From an uncultured Thermomicrobium sp. (GTDB lineage: Bacteria > Chloroflexota > Chloroflexia > Thermomicrobiales > Thermomicrobiaceae), in assembly GCA_938028665.1 (NCBI GenBank), contig CALIMB010000007.1, positions 1 to 47,434 on the forward strand: 47,434 bases of DNA, given 5' to 3'. The notes below the pieces were generated by a model, which had not been told where the DNA came from, searched no databases, and saw only the letters and a program-made list of their open reading frames with translations. Numbering within the stretch: position 1 is the first letter of the stretch; the number at the start of each line of letters is the position of its first letter. The position numbers and the translations under genes were made by a program. This document shows positions 16,580 through 25,353 of the stretch, piece by piece.

Positions 16580-17815
16580 ATGATTGAGCGCGCAGAGGGT
16601 CGAGCCCCCCTCGTCGACCGTGATTGGCAAGCGCAACTCGAGTCGCTCTACGCGAGCTCGGTCGAGATTGCTGGGTTACGGGAACTCAGTGCCGTCATGG
16701 ATCGAGCACTCGAGTATTGCTTGTCGTTGACTGCCTCGACCTTCGGCTTTGTGGGTCTTGTCGATGGTCCAGAGACCATGGACGTGGCTGCAATTCGTGG
16801 GTTCGTGCCGGATCGACCAGATTTTTATGAGCGATTCCGGAAAATTCCGATTCGGCGGACGATATTCGGTATTGTGATTCTAGAAGGACGGCCAAATATT
16901 TCTAATGACGTGCGCAACGATCCATTACATCGCGGTGCACCGCGTGGTCATCCGCCGGTGGAGACCTTCCTTGGTGTACCGCTGAAGGTGCGGGAGCAGA
17001 CGATCGGGATGATTGGGGTTGCTAATCGCCCCGGTGGATACGATGCGGGGCATGAGCGTCTTCTGAGTACCTTTGCCAATCAAGTGGCGGTTGCAATCGA
17101 AAATGCGCGTCTTTACGAGCGGCAACGGCAGATGATTGCGGACCTGCAGCAGCTGCACGCGCGGCTCGATGCCGCTCGGGTGGAAGCATTGCTCCATCAA
17201 GAGCGTAACCGAATTGCAGCGGAATTACATGATCGAGTGGCACAGATCATGTTTGGAATCGGAGTTGAAGCGACCTGGTGCTGCGAGCAGCCAGATGTTT
17301 CCGGGCCTATTCGCCAGAGTCTTGAGCGCATCCGCGAGCTCGCGGCCCGCGGAGCGGCTGAAGTGCGCCGGGTCGTGTACAACTTGGCCGAGTTCCCGGA
17401 AAGTGGACGCGAATTAGTAGAAGAGCTCCAGCGGCTGGTCGAGGCGTACCGGAATGAGGAGTTGCAGGTTGAGCTGGTGCTGGAGGGGAAGCCACGACGA
17501 CTGCCGCATGCGCTGGAGGATACGATTCTCTTGATCGCGAGCGAGGCGCTCACCAACATTCGGCGTCATTCTGATGCGGATTTGGCGATCGTAAGTTTGC
17601 ACTTTACTGAACAAACTGTGACGCTGGTGGTCCAGGATAATGGGCGAGGCGTCCCCCCGACGTTGCTTACCCAGTGCGCAAATCAGCTCGGGCATGTGGG
17701 GCTACGGTCCATGCGACGTCGGGCCGAATCTGTGGGAGGTGAGCTGCATCTGCAGAACGGAGAAGACGGTGGTTTTGTTGTCCGGGTCGTGATACCGGCG
17801 GAGCCGCGATGGTAG
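16580..17815 (+). CDS. Sensor histidine kinase, GAF plus HisKA_3
   Basis: About 411 residues, cytoplasmic. A GAF domain (about 30-185: FVGLVDGPETMDVAAIRGF, FLGVPLKVREQTIGMIGVANRPGG) is followed by a coiled coil and a NarX/DesK-type HisKA_3 dimerisation domain with phospho-acceptor His217 in AAELHDRVAQ. The ATPase domain (about 300-410) shows ALTNIRRHSDA, DNGRGVPP and GLRSMRRRAESVGGE. ATG at 16580 has a GGAGGTGG ribosome-binding site 4-10 nt upstream. The response regulator gene follows 10 nt after the stop, so the pair is co-transcribed. The GAF residues binding a signal are unclear; without Cys or His ligands evident, a small molecule or heme cannot be chosen. Proximity to coxMSL makes a CO or redox link possible but unproven. 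Confidence 0.9.
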   Translation: MIERAEGRAPLVDRDWQAQLESLYASSVEIAGLRELSAVMDRALEYCLSLTASTFGFVGLVDGPETMDVAAIRGFVPDRPDFYERFRKIPIRRTIFGIVILEGRPNISNDVRNDPLHRGAPRGHPPVETFLGVPLKVREQTIGMIGVANRPGGYDAGHERLLSTFANQVAVAIENARLYERQRQMIADLQQLHARLDAARVEALLHQERNRIAAELHDRVAQIMFGIGVEATWCCEQPDVSGPIRQSLERIRELAARGAAEVRRVVYNLAEFPESGRELVEELQRLVEAYRNEELQVELVLEGKPRRLPHALEDTILLIASEALTNIRRHSDADLAIVSLHFTEQTVTLVVQDNGRGVPPTLLTQCANQLGHVGLRSMRRRAESVGGELHLQNGEDGGFVVRVVIPAEPRW

Positions 17816-17825
17816 GTGAGAAGGG

Positions 17826-18467
17826 ATGAAGGGGAGACCGCTTCGCGTCGCTATCATCGATGATCACGAGATCGTGCGCAGTGGGGTGAAGCACATCCTG
17901 GAAGGAGATCCAGAGTTCGAGGTGGTGGGCGAGGCGGCGGATGGGCCGAGCGGAGTGGCGATGGTGGATACGCTACGGCCTGACGTTGTCATCGTCGATG
18001 TGCGCTTGCCTTCAATGCAAGGTGATGACGTGTGCCGCCTCATTCGAGAACGTGTTCCCGGCGTGCGCATTCTGATCTTGAGCGCCTTTGGTGAGGACGA
18101 ACTGGTTTATCGCTGTCTGGTAGCCGGGGCACAGGGGTATGTTTTGAAGGATATTGTCCACTTTGATTTGAAGGAGAGTTTGAAGGCGGTCGCTCGGGGC
18201 GAGGCAGTCCTTGATCCGCGGGTTGCGCCATCCATCATCGAACGGCTGCGCACTCGTGAGACGCAGCGCGAGGTACCACTCTCACCGCATCAATTGTCGG
18301 TCCTCCGTTTAATGGCGCAAGGACTCTCCAATCGGGAGATCGCTGAACGGTTATTCCTGAGCGAGAACACCGTTAAGGGCTATGTCCAAGAGCTGTTGCG
18401 CCGTTTAGGAGCACGCAATCGACTGGAGGCGGTGATGATCGCCAACCGACGTGGTTGGTTGAGCTGA
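17826..18467 (+). CDS. NarL/LuxR-type response regulator
   Basis: A 213-residue response regulator. The receiver domain has the acidic pair Asp12-Asp13 (IIDDHE), phospho-acceptor Asp58 (VVIVDVRLPS), Ser in LILSAF and Lys in GYVLKD. The C-terminal LuxR-type helix-turn-helix reads LSPHQLSVLRLMAQGLSNREIAERLFLSENTVKGYV (from about residue 152). It should bind DNA as a dimer after phosphorylation by the upstream kinase. It has an AGAAGGG ribosome-binding site and is followed after 4 nt by the MocA-like gene, so regulator and cofactor gene are likely on one transcript. No defects seen. Confidence 0.92.
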   Translation: MKGRPLRVAIIDDHEIVRSGVKHILEGDPEFEVVGEAADGPSGVAMVDTLRPDVVIVDVRLPSMQGDDVCRLIRERVPGVRILILSAFGEDELVYRCLVAGAQGYVLKDIVHFDLKESLKAVARGEAVLDPRVAPSIIERLRTRETQREVPLSPHQLSVLRLMAQGLSNREIAERLFLSENTVKGYVQELLRRLGARNRLEAVMIANRRGWLS

Positions 18468-18471
18468 GGGT

Positions 18472-19092
18472 ATGGTGCGTATGCGGATTGGCGCAGTTGT
18501 TCTTGCAGCTGGACGTTCAGAACGTTTGGGTCGCCCCAAGCAGCTCTTACCGTGGGATGGCCGAACGCTGATTGAGGCGGTGCTTGACGAGGTGTGTCGA
18601 GCGCCGAGTCTCATGGCGGTCGTAGTGGTCCTGCGCTCCGAGGTGGCGGAGCAGTTGGGCGTCCAGGCTGGCGGGTCACTCGGTTGTGCACGCGTGGTGC
18701 TGCCGGAGACAGAAGGTGAGGGATGTGCCGCCTCCTACCGGAGCGGGTTAACCGCACTCCGGGACTTGGGGTTAGACGGTGTGGCGATCGTGCTGGGGGA
18801 CCAGCCAGAGCTTAAGGCAGAGACGATTGAGCGCGTGGTGAACGTTTGGAGCGAGTCGGGAGCATTGCTGGTTGCGACGCGGTACCGTAATGGGAGGGGA
18901 CATCCGCTTGTCTTTGGGAAGGAGCTGTTTGGGGAGCTTGAAGCACTGCGGGGAGAGAAGGCGGCGTGGAAGCTGGTGGATCGGTACCGAGATCGCGTGC
19001 TGTGGGTAGAACTGGACGAGCTGATGCCACAAGACATCGATACGGAAGAGGACTATCGAGCTATCTGGGCAGGGCGGGTTCGTCCAGAATGA
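18472..19092 (+). CDS. mocA: MocA-like molybdenum cofactor nucleotidyltransferase
   Basis: A 206-residue NTP-transferase-like enzyme. The N-terminal GAVVLAAGRSERLGRPKQLLPW is the nucleotide-binding loop of the MobA/MocA group; GCAASYRSGL, VLGDQPELKAETI (Mg-binding Asp), NGRGHPLVFGKELF and the C-terminal QDIDTEEDYRAI follow. MocA adds CMP to molybdopterin, giving the MCD cofactor used by CO dehydrogenase and other xanthine-oxidase-family enzymes; MobA would add GMP. The MocA reading is favoured by QPELKAET/RGHPL motifs and by coxMSL 2.4 kb downstream. ATG 18472 or ATG 18481 may be the start; the latter is better spaced from GAGGG. It overlaps the transcription unit of the two-component system. 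Confidence 0.82.
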   Translation: MVRMRIGAVVLAAGRSERLGRPKQLLPWDGRTLIEAVLDEVCRAPSLMAVVVVLRSEVAEQLGVQAGGSLGCARVVLPETEGEGCAASYRSGLTALRDLGLDGVAIVLGDQPELKAETIERVVNVWSESGALLVATRYRNGRGHPLVFGKELFGELEALRGEKAAWKLVDRYRDRVLWVELDELMPQDIDTEEDYRAIWAGRVRPE

Positions 19093-19116
19093 CATTTCCC
19101 GAGAAGGGAGGAACCG

Positions 19117-21108
19117 GTGACGCAGAAGGAGTCACTGAGCGAGCTGCTCACAATTGACGAGTTGGTGACCATGAGGCGACCGTCGGACGTGCAAATATCC
19201 CCCGACGGGAAGCTCGTAGCCTACGTCGTACGGCCAGTGAGTCGAGAGGGAGAGTATTGGGAGACCAGCATTTGGGTGGTGCCGTTTGACGGTGGTGAAC
19301 CGCGGCAGTTTACGAGTGGGTTATGGCAGGACGAGCAACCGCGCTGGTCTCCAGATGGGCGACTTTTGGCGTTTGTCTCGGACCGAGCCGAGCGCGGGAA
19401 GGCGAGTGTCTACGTGATGCCGCGCGACGGAGGGGAGGCGATCCGCGTTTTTGATCAGTCTGGTGAAATCACGGAGCTTTGCTGGTCGCCTGATGGGCGG
19501 TACGTGTCCTTCCTGATGGTGGAGCCCGAGACAGAGGAAGAAAAGCAGCGTCGAGAGCGGCGTGACGATGCAAGGATCTGGGATACGAATTGGAAATTTC
19601 GGCGCCTGTGGATCTTGGACGTTGCGACCCGGCAGGCGCGTGTGGTCTCCCCGAGCCGGGTACAAGTATGGGGATATGCTTGGGCGCCGGATAGCCGGCG
19701 AGTGGCGCTAGCGATCAGTTGGTCGCCGCGGTTTGATGACCTGTTTCGGGAGACCGCGGTTGCTGAGCTGCAAGTGGAAGAGGGCAGTTTTCGGGAGCTG
19801 TTCCGGGTGCGAGGACTAGCGGAGGACCTGGTGTGGTCAGCGGATGGCGAGTGGCTGGCTTATCGCGGACCGGCTGGACGAGTGATACACGGGGAGTATG
19901 TGTTTCGACGCCATATTGCCGGAGGAGAGGCGGAATGCCTGACTCCCAACTATTTAGGAACGGTGGAATATCTGGGAGCCTATCGTGGTGGAGAGCAGCT
20001 TGTGATTGTTGGGTATGAGGGGGTAAACGCGAGGATCTACCGACTGGGGTGGGATGGAGAGCGGCGGCTGCTGTGTCCGCGAGTTGAAGGGAGCTGGCAT
20101 GGGCCGGTGAGCGGGAGTGCGGATGGGGAGCGCTGGGCTGGGGTCTGGTCGGACGGGGAGCACGTTCCGGACGTGTGGGGCTGGGGCGCTCCGCACGACA
20201 TATCCCATGAGAACTCCGAAGGCGCACCATTAGGAGATCTGGTTCGTCTCACGCAGCTCCATGCCGAGATTGAAGCGAAGCTCTGCCCAGTCCGAATTCT
20301 TGAGTGGGAAAGTGATCCTGGTATCCGGGTACAGGGGCTGTTGATTGTCCCGCGGGGCGAAGCAAGACCACCGTACCCGCTTGTCGTGCAGATTCACGGC
20401 GGTCCCACGAGTCTTTGGGCCAACGAATTCGTGGGTTCGTGGCATGATTGGGCGCAACCGCTCGCCTCGCGTGGCTGTGCTGTTCTGCTCCCGAATCCGC
20501 GCGGGAGTACGGGGCGGGGGACAGAGTGGGTGAATGCGCTCTTTGGTGACGTTGCTGGGGGCGAGTTCCGTGATGTTCTTGCTGGGGTGGAATTCCTCGT
20601 TGCGCAGGGCCTTGCTGATCCTGAGCGGTTAGGTGTCTCGGGTTGGAGTTGGGGAGGCTACTTGACCGCTTGGACGGTGACCCAGACAGATCGGTTTAAG
20701 GCCGCTTTCATGGGTGCCGGCCTCTGCAATCTGATTAGCGACAATAATCTCGGTGATATTCCTTCTGCCAATCTCTCTTATTTTCCGTGCACCCCATCTG
20801 AGGATCCGGAACCGTACTGGGAACGGTCACCAATCCGGTACGTGGCGCGCGTATCGACACCGATTCTCATCGCACACGGTGAAGAGGACGAGCGCGTCAG
20901 TGCCTGCGAGAGCATTCAGTTCTACCGAGCGTTGCAGCTACTCGGAAAGTCGTCTGTCCTGGTCACTTACCCCCGGGAGAAGCACGGCTTTGAAGAGCGG
21001 CAGCACCAGCGCGATCTCCTGACGCGTCTTCTTGCCTGGTTCGCGGAGCATCTGGACTTTCCAGCGCCAGAGCGGACTGCTCTGCCGGTGTCGCTCGCGG
21101 TGCGGTGA
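19117..21108 (+). CDS. S9 family prolyl oligopeptidase-like peptidase
   Basis: A 663-residue protein with an N-terminal beta-propeller (WSPDGR repeats at about 70, 120, 190, 245) and a C-terminal alpha/beta-hydrolase domain. The catalytic triad is Ser511 in GWSWGG, Asp591 in HGEEDERV and His623 in REKHGF. HGGPTSLW supplies the oxyanion loop. It resembles acylaminoacyl-peptidase and dipeptidyl-peptidase-like S9C enzymes, which act on short peptides. There is no signal peptide, so it is likely cytoplasmic. GTG at 19117 has an AAGGGAGGAA ribosome-binding site 7-8 nt upstream. It is 24 nt after the MocA gene and may be on the same transcript; no functional tie to CO oxidation is evident. Confidence 0.9.
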   Translation: MTQKESLSELLTIDELVTMRRPSDVQISPDGKLVAYVVRPVSREGEYWETSIWVVPFDGGEPRQFTSGLWQDEQPRWSPDGRLLAFVSDRAERGKASVYVMPRDGGEAIRVFDQSGEITELCWSPDGRYVSFLMVEPETEEEKQRRERRDDARIWDTNWKFRRLWILDVATRQARVVSPSRVQVWGYAWAPDSRRVALAISWSPRFDDLFRETAVAELQVEEGSFRELFRVRGLAEDLVWSADGEWLAYRGPAGRVIHGEYVFRRHIAGGEAECLTPNYLGTVEYLGAYRGGEQLVIVGYEGVNARIYRLGWDGERRLLCPRVEGSWHGPVSGSADGERWAGVWSDGEHVPDVWGWGAPHDISHENSEGAPLGDLVRLTQLHAEIEAKLCPVRILEWESDPGIRVQGLLIVPRGEARPPYPLVVQIHGGPTSLWANEFVGSWHDWAQPLASRGCAVLLPNPRGSTGRGTEWVNALFGDVAGGEFRDVLAGVEFLVAQGLADPERLGVSGWSWGGYLTAWTVTQTDRFKAAFMGAGLCNLISDNNLGDIPSANLSYFPCTPSEDPEPYWERSPIRYVARVSTPILIAHGEEDERVSACESIQFYRALQLLGKSSVLVTYPREKHGFEERQHQRDLLTRLLAWFAEHLDFPAPERTALPVSLAVR

Positions 21109-21539
21109 ACAGACGTCAGGCGCGGCGGACAGGGCTACCACCTCGATGAGCGATTTGGGCTCTGGTGTCCATCAGCGCTGGTGGCGATGCTGATGATCAG
21201 ACATCCGGTTGCCCGTGGGAACATTGGCTACGAGATGCTGGGAACCAGGACACCGGAGTAGAAGCGATTCCCTGCCCGCATCTTGAGGGGCTTGTCTCCC
21301 CCCGCCTCGGTGATCTCACCCTCCGATCGGAGGGTGAGATCACCGCCAAATAGGCTGTTTCCCGCGCTGCCTCTGCCCAGTACACTGTTCAGGTGAGAAG
21401 AGGAATCCAGCGAGGAAGTTGCTCTTTCCCATTGGTATGTGTGCCTGACGCACTGCCTCATCATGGGTACGTTCTGTCGCTAGGTGCATTCAGGAGCCTC
21501 AAGAAGTCGTGATCGGTCCCTAACGGAAGGAGCTGAGCC
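21109..21539. other. Intergenic region before coxM
   Basis: 431 bp with no convincing gene. It holds the 38-bp perfect palindrome listed separately. The cox operon promoter must lie in the last ~150 bp, but no strong -35/-10 pair was found by eye. An AAGGAG ribosome-binding site precedes coxM. Confidence 0.5.
21308..21345. repeat. 38-bp perfect palindrome
   Basis: The two 19-bp arms beginning CGGTGATCTCACC are exact reverse complements with no spacer, centred on CGATCG. There is no T tract on either side, so it is not a standard terminator, and it is far longer than an ordinary operator. It sits between the S9 peptidase and coxM. Confidence 0.9.
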
Positions 21540-22415
21540 ATGATCCCGGGGCCAGTTCGGTACCGCAGGGTGCGCTCCGTCGATGAGGCTGTTGTACTGC
21601 TCTCCCAATTGGGAACTGACGCAAAGGTTTTGAGTGGAGGGCAGAGCCTCATCCCGATGATGAAGTTTCGGCTTGCCGAGCCGAGCTACCTTATTGATAT
21701 CAATGCCATTCCAGGGCTTGACTTCATTGAGGAACGCGGTGGAGTGCTGTGTCTGGGCGCGCTTGTGCGGGAGTCTACGCTCGAGCGTTCGATGCTTGTG
21801 CGTCAACGTTATCCGATTCTGCATGACACAGCCGAGGTGATCGCTGACCCGCTTGTCCGGAATCTCGCGACAGTCGGTGGCAACCTTGCTCATGGCGATC
21901 CGGCGAATGATCATCCAGCAACAATGCTGGCGCTCCGGGCACAGGTGGTGGCACGCGGACCGAACGGGGAGCGTAGTATCCCGATCGATGACTTCTTTGT
22001 TGACACGTTTGTTACGGCACTCCAACCGGACGAGCTCCTGACCGAGATTCGTATCCCGGTTCCACCGCCGCGATCGGGTGGAGCATATGTTAAGTTCGAG
22101 CGCAAAGTGGGTGACTATGCGATCGCTGCGGCGGGGGTGTTTCTTGTCCTGGACGAGGCAGGGCGAATCACGCAGGCCGGCATCGGTCTTACCAATCTCA
22201 GCTACAAACCATTACGGGCAGTGGATGCGGAGCGTGCGCTGCTTGGCCAGTATGCGAGCGATGAGCTCTTGCGCTACGCTGCGGAACTGGCGGCCCAGGC
22301 AACAGATCCGGTCAGCGACTTGCGCGGGCCAGCAGACTATAAGCGTGCAGTCGCCCGGACAATGACGCTGCGCGCATTGCGCCGAGCTCTGGAACGTGCG
22401 CAGGCGAATGCCTGA
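21540..22415 (+). CDS. coxM: Carbon monoxide dehydrogenase medium (FAD) subunit
   Basis: A 291-residue flavoprotein of the CoxM/XdhB group. FAD-binding signatures are SGGQSLIPMMKFRL (residues 32-45; usually AGGHSL) and TVGGNLAHGDPANDHPA (from residue 111). The C-terminal CO_deh_flav_C domain begins about residue 175. The subunit passes electrons from the iron-sulfur subunit through FAD to the quinone pool at the membrane. It heads the M-S-L gene order typical of form I CO dehydrogenase; coxS follows after 12 nt. The ATG has an AAGGAG ribosome-binding site 9 nt upstream. Length and motifs are normal. Confidence 0.93.
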   Translation: MIPGPVRYRRVRSVDEAVVLLSQLGTDAKVLSGGQSLIPMMKFRLAEPSYLIDINAIPGLDFIEERGGVLCLGALVRESTLERSMLVRQRYPILHDTAEVIADPLVRNLATVGGNLAHGDPANDHPATMLALRAQVVARGPNGERSIPIDDFFVDTFVTALQPDELLTEIRIPVPPPRSGGAYVKFERKVGDYAIAAAGVFLVLDEAGRITQAGIGLTNLSYKPLRAVDAERALLGQYASDELLRYAAELAAQATDPVSDLRGPADYKRAVARTMTLRALRRALERAQANA

Positions 22416-22427
22416 AAGGGGAAGAAG

Positions 22428-22928
22428 ATGGAACCGTTGCCGATCCAGGTGACAGTGAATGGTCGCACCTATTCTGCTGAGGTCGAGCCTCGGTTACTGC
22501 TGGTGCACTTCCTGCGTGAGGTGCTGAATCTCACCGGGACACATATCGGGTGCGATACGACGAGTTGTGGTGCGTGTACGGTGCTCTGGAACGGTCGGCC
22601 GGTCAAGTCCTGCACGGTCCTCGCTGTGCAGGTCGACGGGGGCGAAATTCTCACTGTCGAGGGACTGGAGGGCGAGGGACAGTTACATCCGGTGCAAGAG
22701 GGTTTCTGGGAAGAGCATGGGTTGCAGTGTGGGTTCTGCACACCGGGGATGATGATGACTGCTGTTGCCCTACTGAACGAGAATCCGGATCCGACGGAAG
22801 AAGAGATTCGGAAAGCAATTTCCGGCAATCTCTGTCGGTGTACCGGGTACGTCAACATCGTCAAAGCCATCCAGTATGCAGCCCGCAAGATGCGTGAGGG
22901 TATGAGTGTCCACGCGGGGGGAGTGTAA
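22428..22928 (+). CDS. coxS: Carbon monoxide dehydrogenase small ([2Fe-2S]) subunit
   Basis: A 166-residue protein with two [2Fe-2S] clusters. The plant-ferredoxin-type site is [16 protein letters not shown] with a later Cys in VKSC. The C-terminal site is [11 protein letters not shown] with GNLCRCTGY. It relays electrons from the Mo-Cu centre of CoxL to the FAD of CoxM. It lies 12 nt after coxM with a GGGGAAGAAG ribosome-binding site, and 4 nt before coxL. The C-terminal dozen residues after the alpha-helical domain are variable. All eight ligand Cys are present. Confidence 0.95.
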   Translation: MEPLPIQVTVNGRTYSAEVEPRLLLVHFLREVLNLTGTHIGCDTTSCGACTVLWNGRPVKSCTVLAVQVDGGEILTVEGLEGEGQLHPVQEGFWEEHGLQCGFCTPGMMMTAVALLNENPDPTEEEIRKAISGNLCRCTGYVNIVKAIQYAARKMREGMSVHAGGV

Positions 22929-22932
22929 AACA

Positions 22933-25278
22933 ATGGCCGCGAGAGCAGTTCACGGGATTGGCGTTCCTGTAAAGCGCAAGGAAGATCCGCGCTTCATTCG
23001 GGGCAAAGGCACGTATGTGGACGATATCAAGCTGCCCGGCATGCTCGTCATGGATATCGTGAGGAGTCCGTACGCACATGCCCGGATCAAGCGGATCGAT
23101 GTCTCCAAAGCGTTGGCGATGCCGGGCGTCATTGACGTGATCACGGGTGAGGAGCTCGCCAAGGCCAACCTCGCCTGGATGCCGACCCTCATGGGTGACC
23201 GACAAATGGTGCTGCCGACTGACCGAGTGGTGTACTACGCACAAGAAGTCGCCGCGGTCATCGCGACTGACCGGTATCGAGCGGCAGACGCCGTACTAGC
23301 GGTCGAAGTGGAATACGAGCCGCTGCCGCCGGTGCTCAACCCATTTGACGCCCTGAAGCCCGATGCCCCATTAGTCCGCCCGGATCGCGAACAGAAATCG
23401 AACCATATTTGGCATTGGGAGGCCGGTGATAAAGAAAAGACGGATCGCATTTTCCACGAGGCAGAAGTCGTTGTGGCACAGGATCTGTACATTCCACGTA
23501 TTCATGTGGCTTCAATTGAAACCTGTGGATGTGTGGCGAACTATGATCCAGTGACCGACAAGTTAACGATCTGGATGACCTCGCAGGCACCGCATGCCCA
23601 TCGCACCGTTTTCTCACTGGTGACGGGGATCCCAGAGCACAAGATCCGCATCATCTCACCGGATATTGGCGGTGGATTCGGCGGGAAGGTGCCCGTCTAT
23701 CCTGGGTACGTCATCGCCACCTATGCGACGTTGAAGCACAAGAAACCAATCAAATGGATTGAGGATCGCTCGGAGAACTTGCAGGCCGACTCCTTTGCAC
23801 GGGACTACCATATCCACGCTGAGCTCGCGGCGACTCGTGATGGAAAGATACGCGGGTTGCGCGTCCGCGTCGTGGCTGACCATGGCGCGTTCGACGCGGC
23901 AGCGAACCCCTCGCGGTTCCCGGCTGGTCTCTTCAGCGTGTGTACCGGATCGTACGATATGCAAGCCGCACACATCCAGGTCGACGGGGTGTACACAACG
24001 AAGCCGCCGGGAGGTGTTGCCTACCGCTGCTCATTTCGGGTGACGGAGGCGGTCCACACGATTGAACGGATGGTTGATATCTTGGCTGATGAGCTGGGCA
24101 TGGATCCGGCCGAGATCCGCTTCAAGAACTTTGTCCAACCACACCAGTTCCCGTACAAGTCCCCGACCGGGTGGGAGTACGACAGCGGCAATTATCCAGC
24201 TGCACTGCAGAAAGCGCTGGAAACGATCGGGTACCAGGAGCTCCGGCGGGAACAGGCCGAGCGTCGTGCTCGCGGCGAGCTCATGGGTATCGGAATCTCG
24301 ACCTTTACCGAGATCGTCGGTGCTGGTCCCTCACATACGTTCGACATTCTGGGTATCAAGATGTTCGATAGTGCTGAGATCCGGGTGCATCCCACCGGCG
24401 CTGTCATCGTGCGCATCGGCGTCCAGACGCAGGGGCAGGGACACGAGACGACGTTCGCACAAATCGTAGCCGAAGAGCTTGGAATTCCGGTCGAGTACAT
24501 TACTGTCGAGCACGGAGACACCGACACGGCACCCTATGGACTGGGTACCTATGCGAGCCGGAGCACTCCGACGGCCGGCGCAGCCACAGCCGTTGCAGCT
24601 CGCAAGATTCGCGAGAAAGCGCGGCTCATTGCAGCGCATCTCCTTGAGGTCAGCCCGGATGACCTGGAATGGAAAGATTATGCATTCCGTGTTAAGGGAG
24701 CCCCCGACCGCCACAAGACGATGCAGGAGATCGCTTTTGCGGCCTATACCAACTTCCCGTTGGGGCTCGAACCGGGCTTGGAGGCGGAGTGCTACTATGA
24801 TCCACCCAACCTCACCTTCCCCTTTGGTGCTTATGTCTGTGTCGTGGACATTGACCGCGGCACAGGGCAAGTGAAGATCCGTGAATTTCTCGCCGTCGAT
24901 GACTGCGGGACAATCATCAACCCGATGATTGTCGAAGGACAGATCCATGGTGGGCTCACCATGGGTATGGCGGCCGCACTCTTGGAGGAGATCGTCTACG
25001 ACGAGAATGGTACGATGCTCACGGGTACCTTTATGGACTACCTTCTCCCAACAGCAGTGGAAACGCCGCACTGGAAGACAGCAAAGACGATTACGCCTTC
25101 ACCGCATCACCCCTTGGGGGCGAAAGGCGTGGGTGAGAGTCCAACGATTGGAGCGCCGCCGGCTCTTGTGAATGCTGTCGTTGATGCACTGAGCCACCTG
25201 GGCGTGCGACACATCGATATCCCGATCACGCCCGCGAAGGTCTACCGTATCCTTCAGGAAAAGGGCGTGGCGGAGTAA
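22933..25278 (+). CDS. coxL: Form I carbon monoxide dehydrogenase large (Mo-Cu) subunit
   Basis: A 781-residue molybdopterin hydroxylase. The active-site loop reads AYRCSFR at residues 363-369, the AYxCSFR signature that separates true (form I) CO dehydrogenases from form II relatives; Cys366 should bind the Cu of the Mo-S-Cu centre. Other cofactor segments are DIGGGFGGK, GVQTQGQGHETTFAQ, and GAKGVGESPTIGAPP with the catalytic Glu. It oxidises CO to CO2, feeding electrons via CoxS and CoxM. The ATG at 22933 is chosen because it aligns with the usual N-terminus and has a GGGGGAG ribosome-binding site 10 nt upstream. A strong hairpin follows the stop, ahead of the XdhC-YHS gene. Confidence 0.95.
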   Translation: MAARAVHGIGVPVKRKEDPRFIRGKGTYVDDIKLPGMLVMDIVRSPYAHARIKRIDVSKALAMPGVIDVITGEELAKANLAWMPTLMGDRQMVLPTDRVVYYAQEVAAVIATDRYRAADAVLAVEVEYEPLPPVLNPFDALKPDAPLVRPDREQKSNHIWHWEAGDKEKTDRIFHEAEVVVAQDLYIPRIHVASIETCGCVANYDPVTDKLTIWMTSQAPHAHRTVFSLVTGIPEHKIRIISPDIGGGFGGKVPVYPGYVIATYATLKHKKPIKWIEDRSENLQADSFARDYHIHAELAATRDGKIRGLRVRVVADHGAFDAAANPSRFPAGLFSVCTGSYDMQAAHIQVDGVYTTKPPGGVAYRCSFRVTEAVHTIERMVDILADELGMDPAEIRFKNFVQPHQFPYKSPTGWEYDSGNYPAALQKALETIGYQELRREQAERRARGELMGIGISTFTEIVGAGPSHTFDILGIKMFDSAEIRVHPTGAVIVRIGVQTQGQGHETTFAQIVAEELGIPVEYITVEHGDTDTAPYGLGTYASRSTPTAGAATAVAARKIREKARLIAAHLLEVSPDDLEWKDYAFRVKGAPDRHKTMQEIAFAAYTNFPLGLEPGLEAECYYDPPNLTFPFGAYVCVVDIDRGTGQVKIREFLAVDDCGTIINPMIVEGQIHGGLTMGMAAALLEEIVYDENGTMLTGTFMDYLLPTAVETPHWKTAKTITPSPHHPLGAKGVGESPTIGAPPALVNAVVDALSHLGVRHIDIPITPAKVYRILQEKGVAE

Positions 25279-25283
25279 GACTG

Positions 25284-25315
25284 GGGAGGGTGCGGGTGGT
25301 CTCCCGCACGCTCCC
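25284..25315 (+). other. Hairpin after coxL
   Basis: GGGAG-G-GTGCGGG pairs with CCCGCAC-G-CTCCC around a 6-nt loop, 12 bp with one G-G mismatch, starting 6 bp after the coxL stop. It has no T tract. It may stabilise the cox mRNA 3' end or attenuate transcription into the XdhC-YHS gene. Confidence 0.6.
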
Positions 25316-25353
25316 ACTGTCCACCTGTGGTGGCGAGCGAGTAGCAGTGTGCG

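Noticed and set aside
15772-16587. 271-codon plus-strand open frame rich in Glu, Arg and Gly
   Set aside because: Antisense to the amidohydrolase-like gene and of the composition expected of a mirror frame.
21228-21464. Possible C-terminal tail of an IS605-type TnpB protein on the minus strand
   Set aside because: Only a vague resemblance in a Gly/Glu-rich stretch spanning the palindrome; no catalytic segment or transposon end is present.
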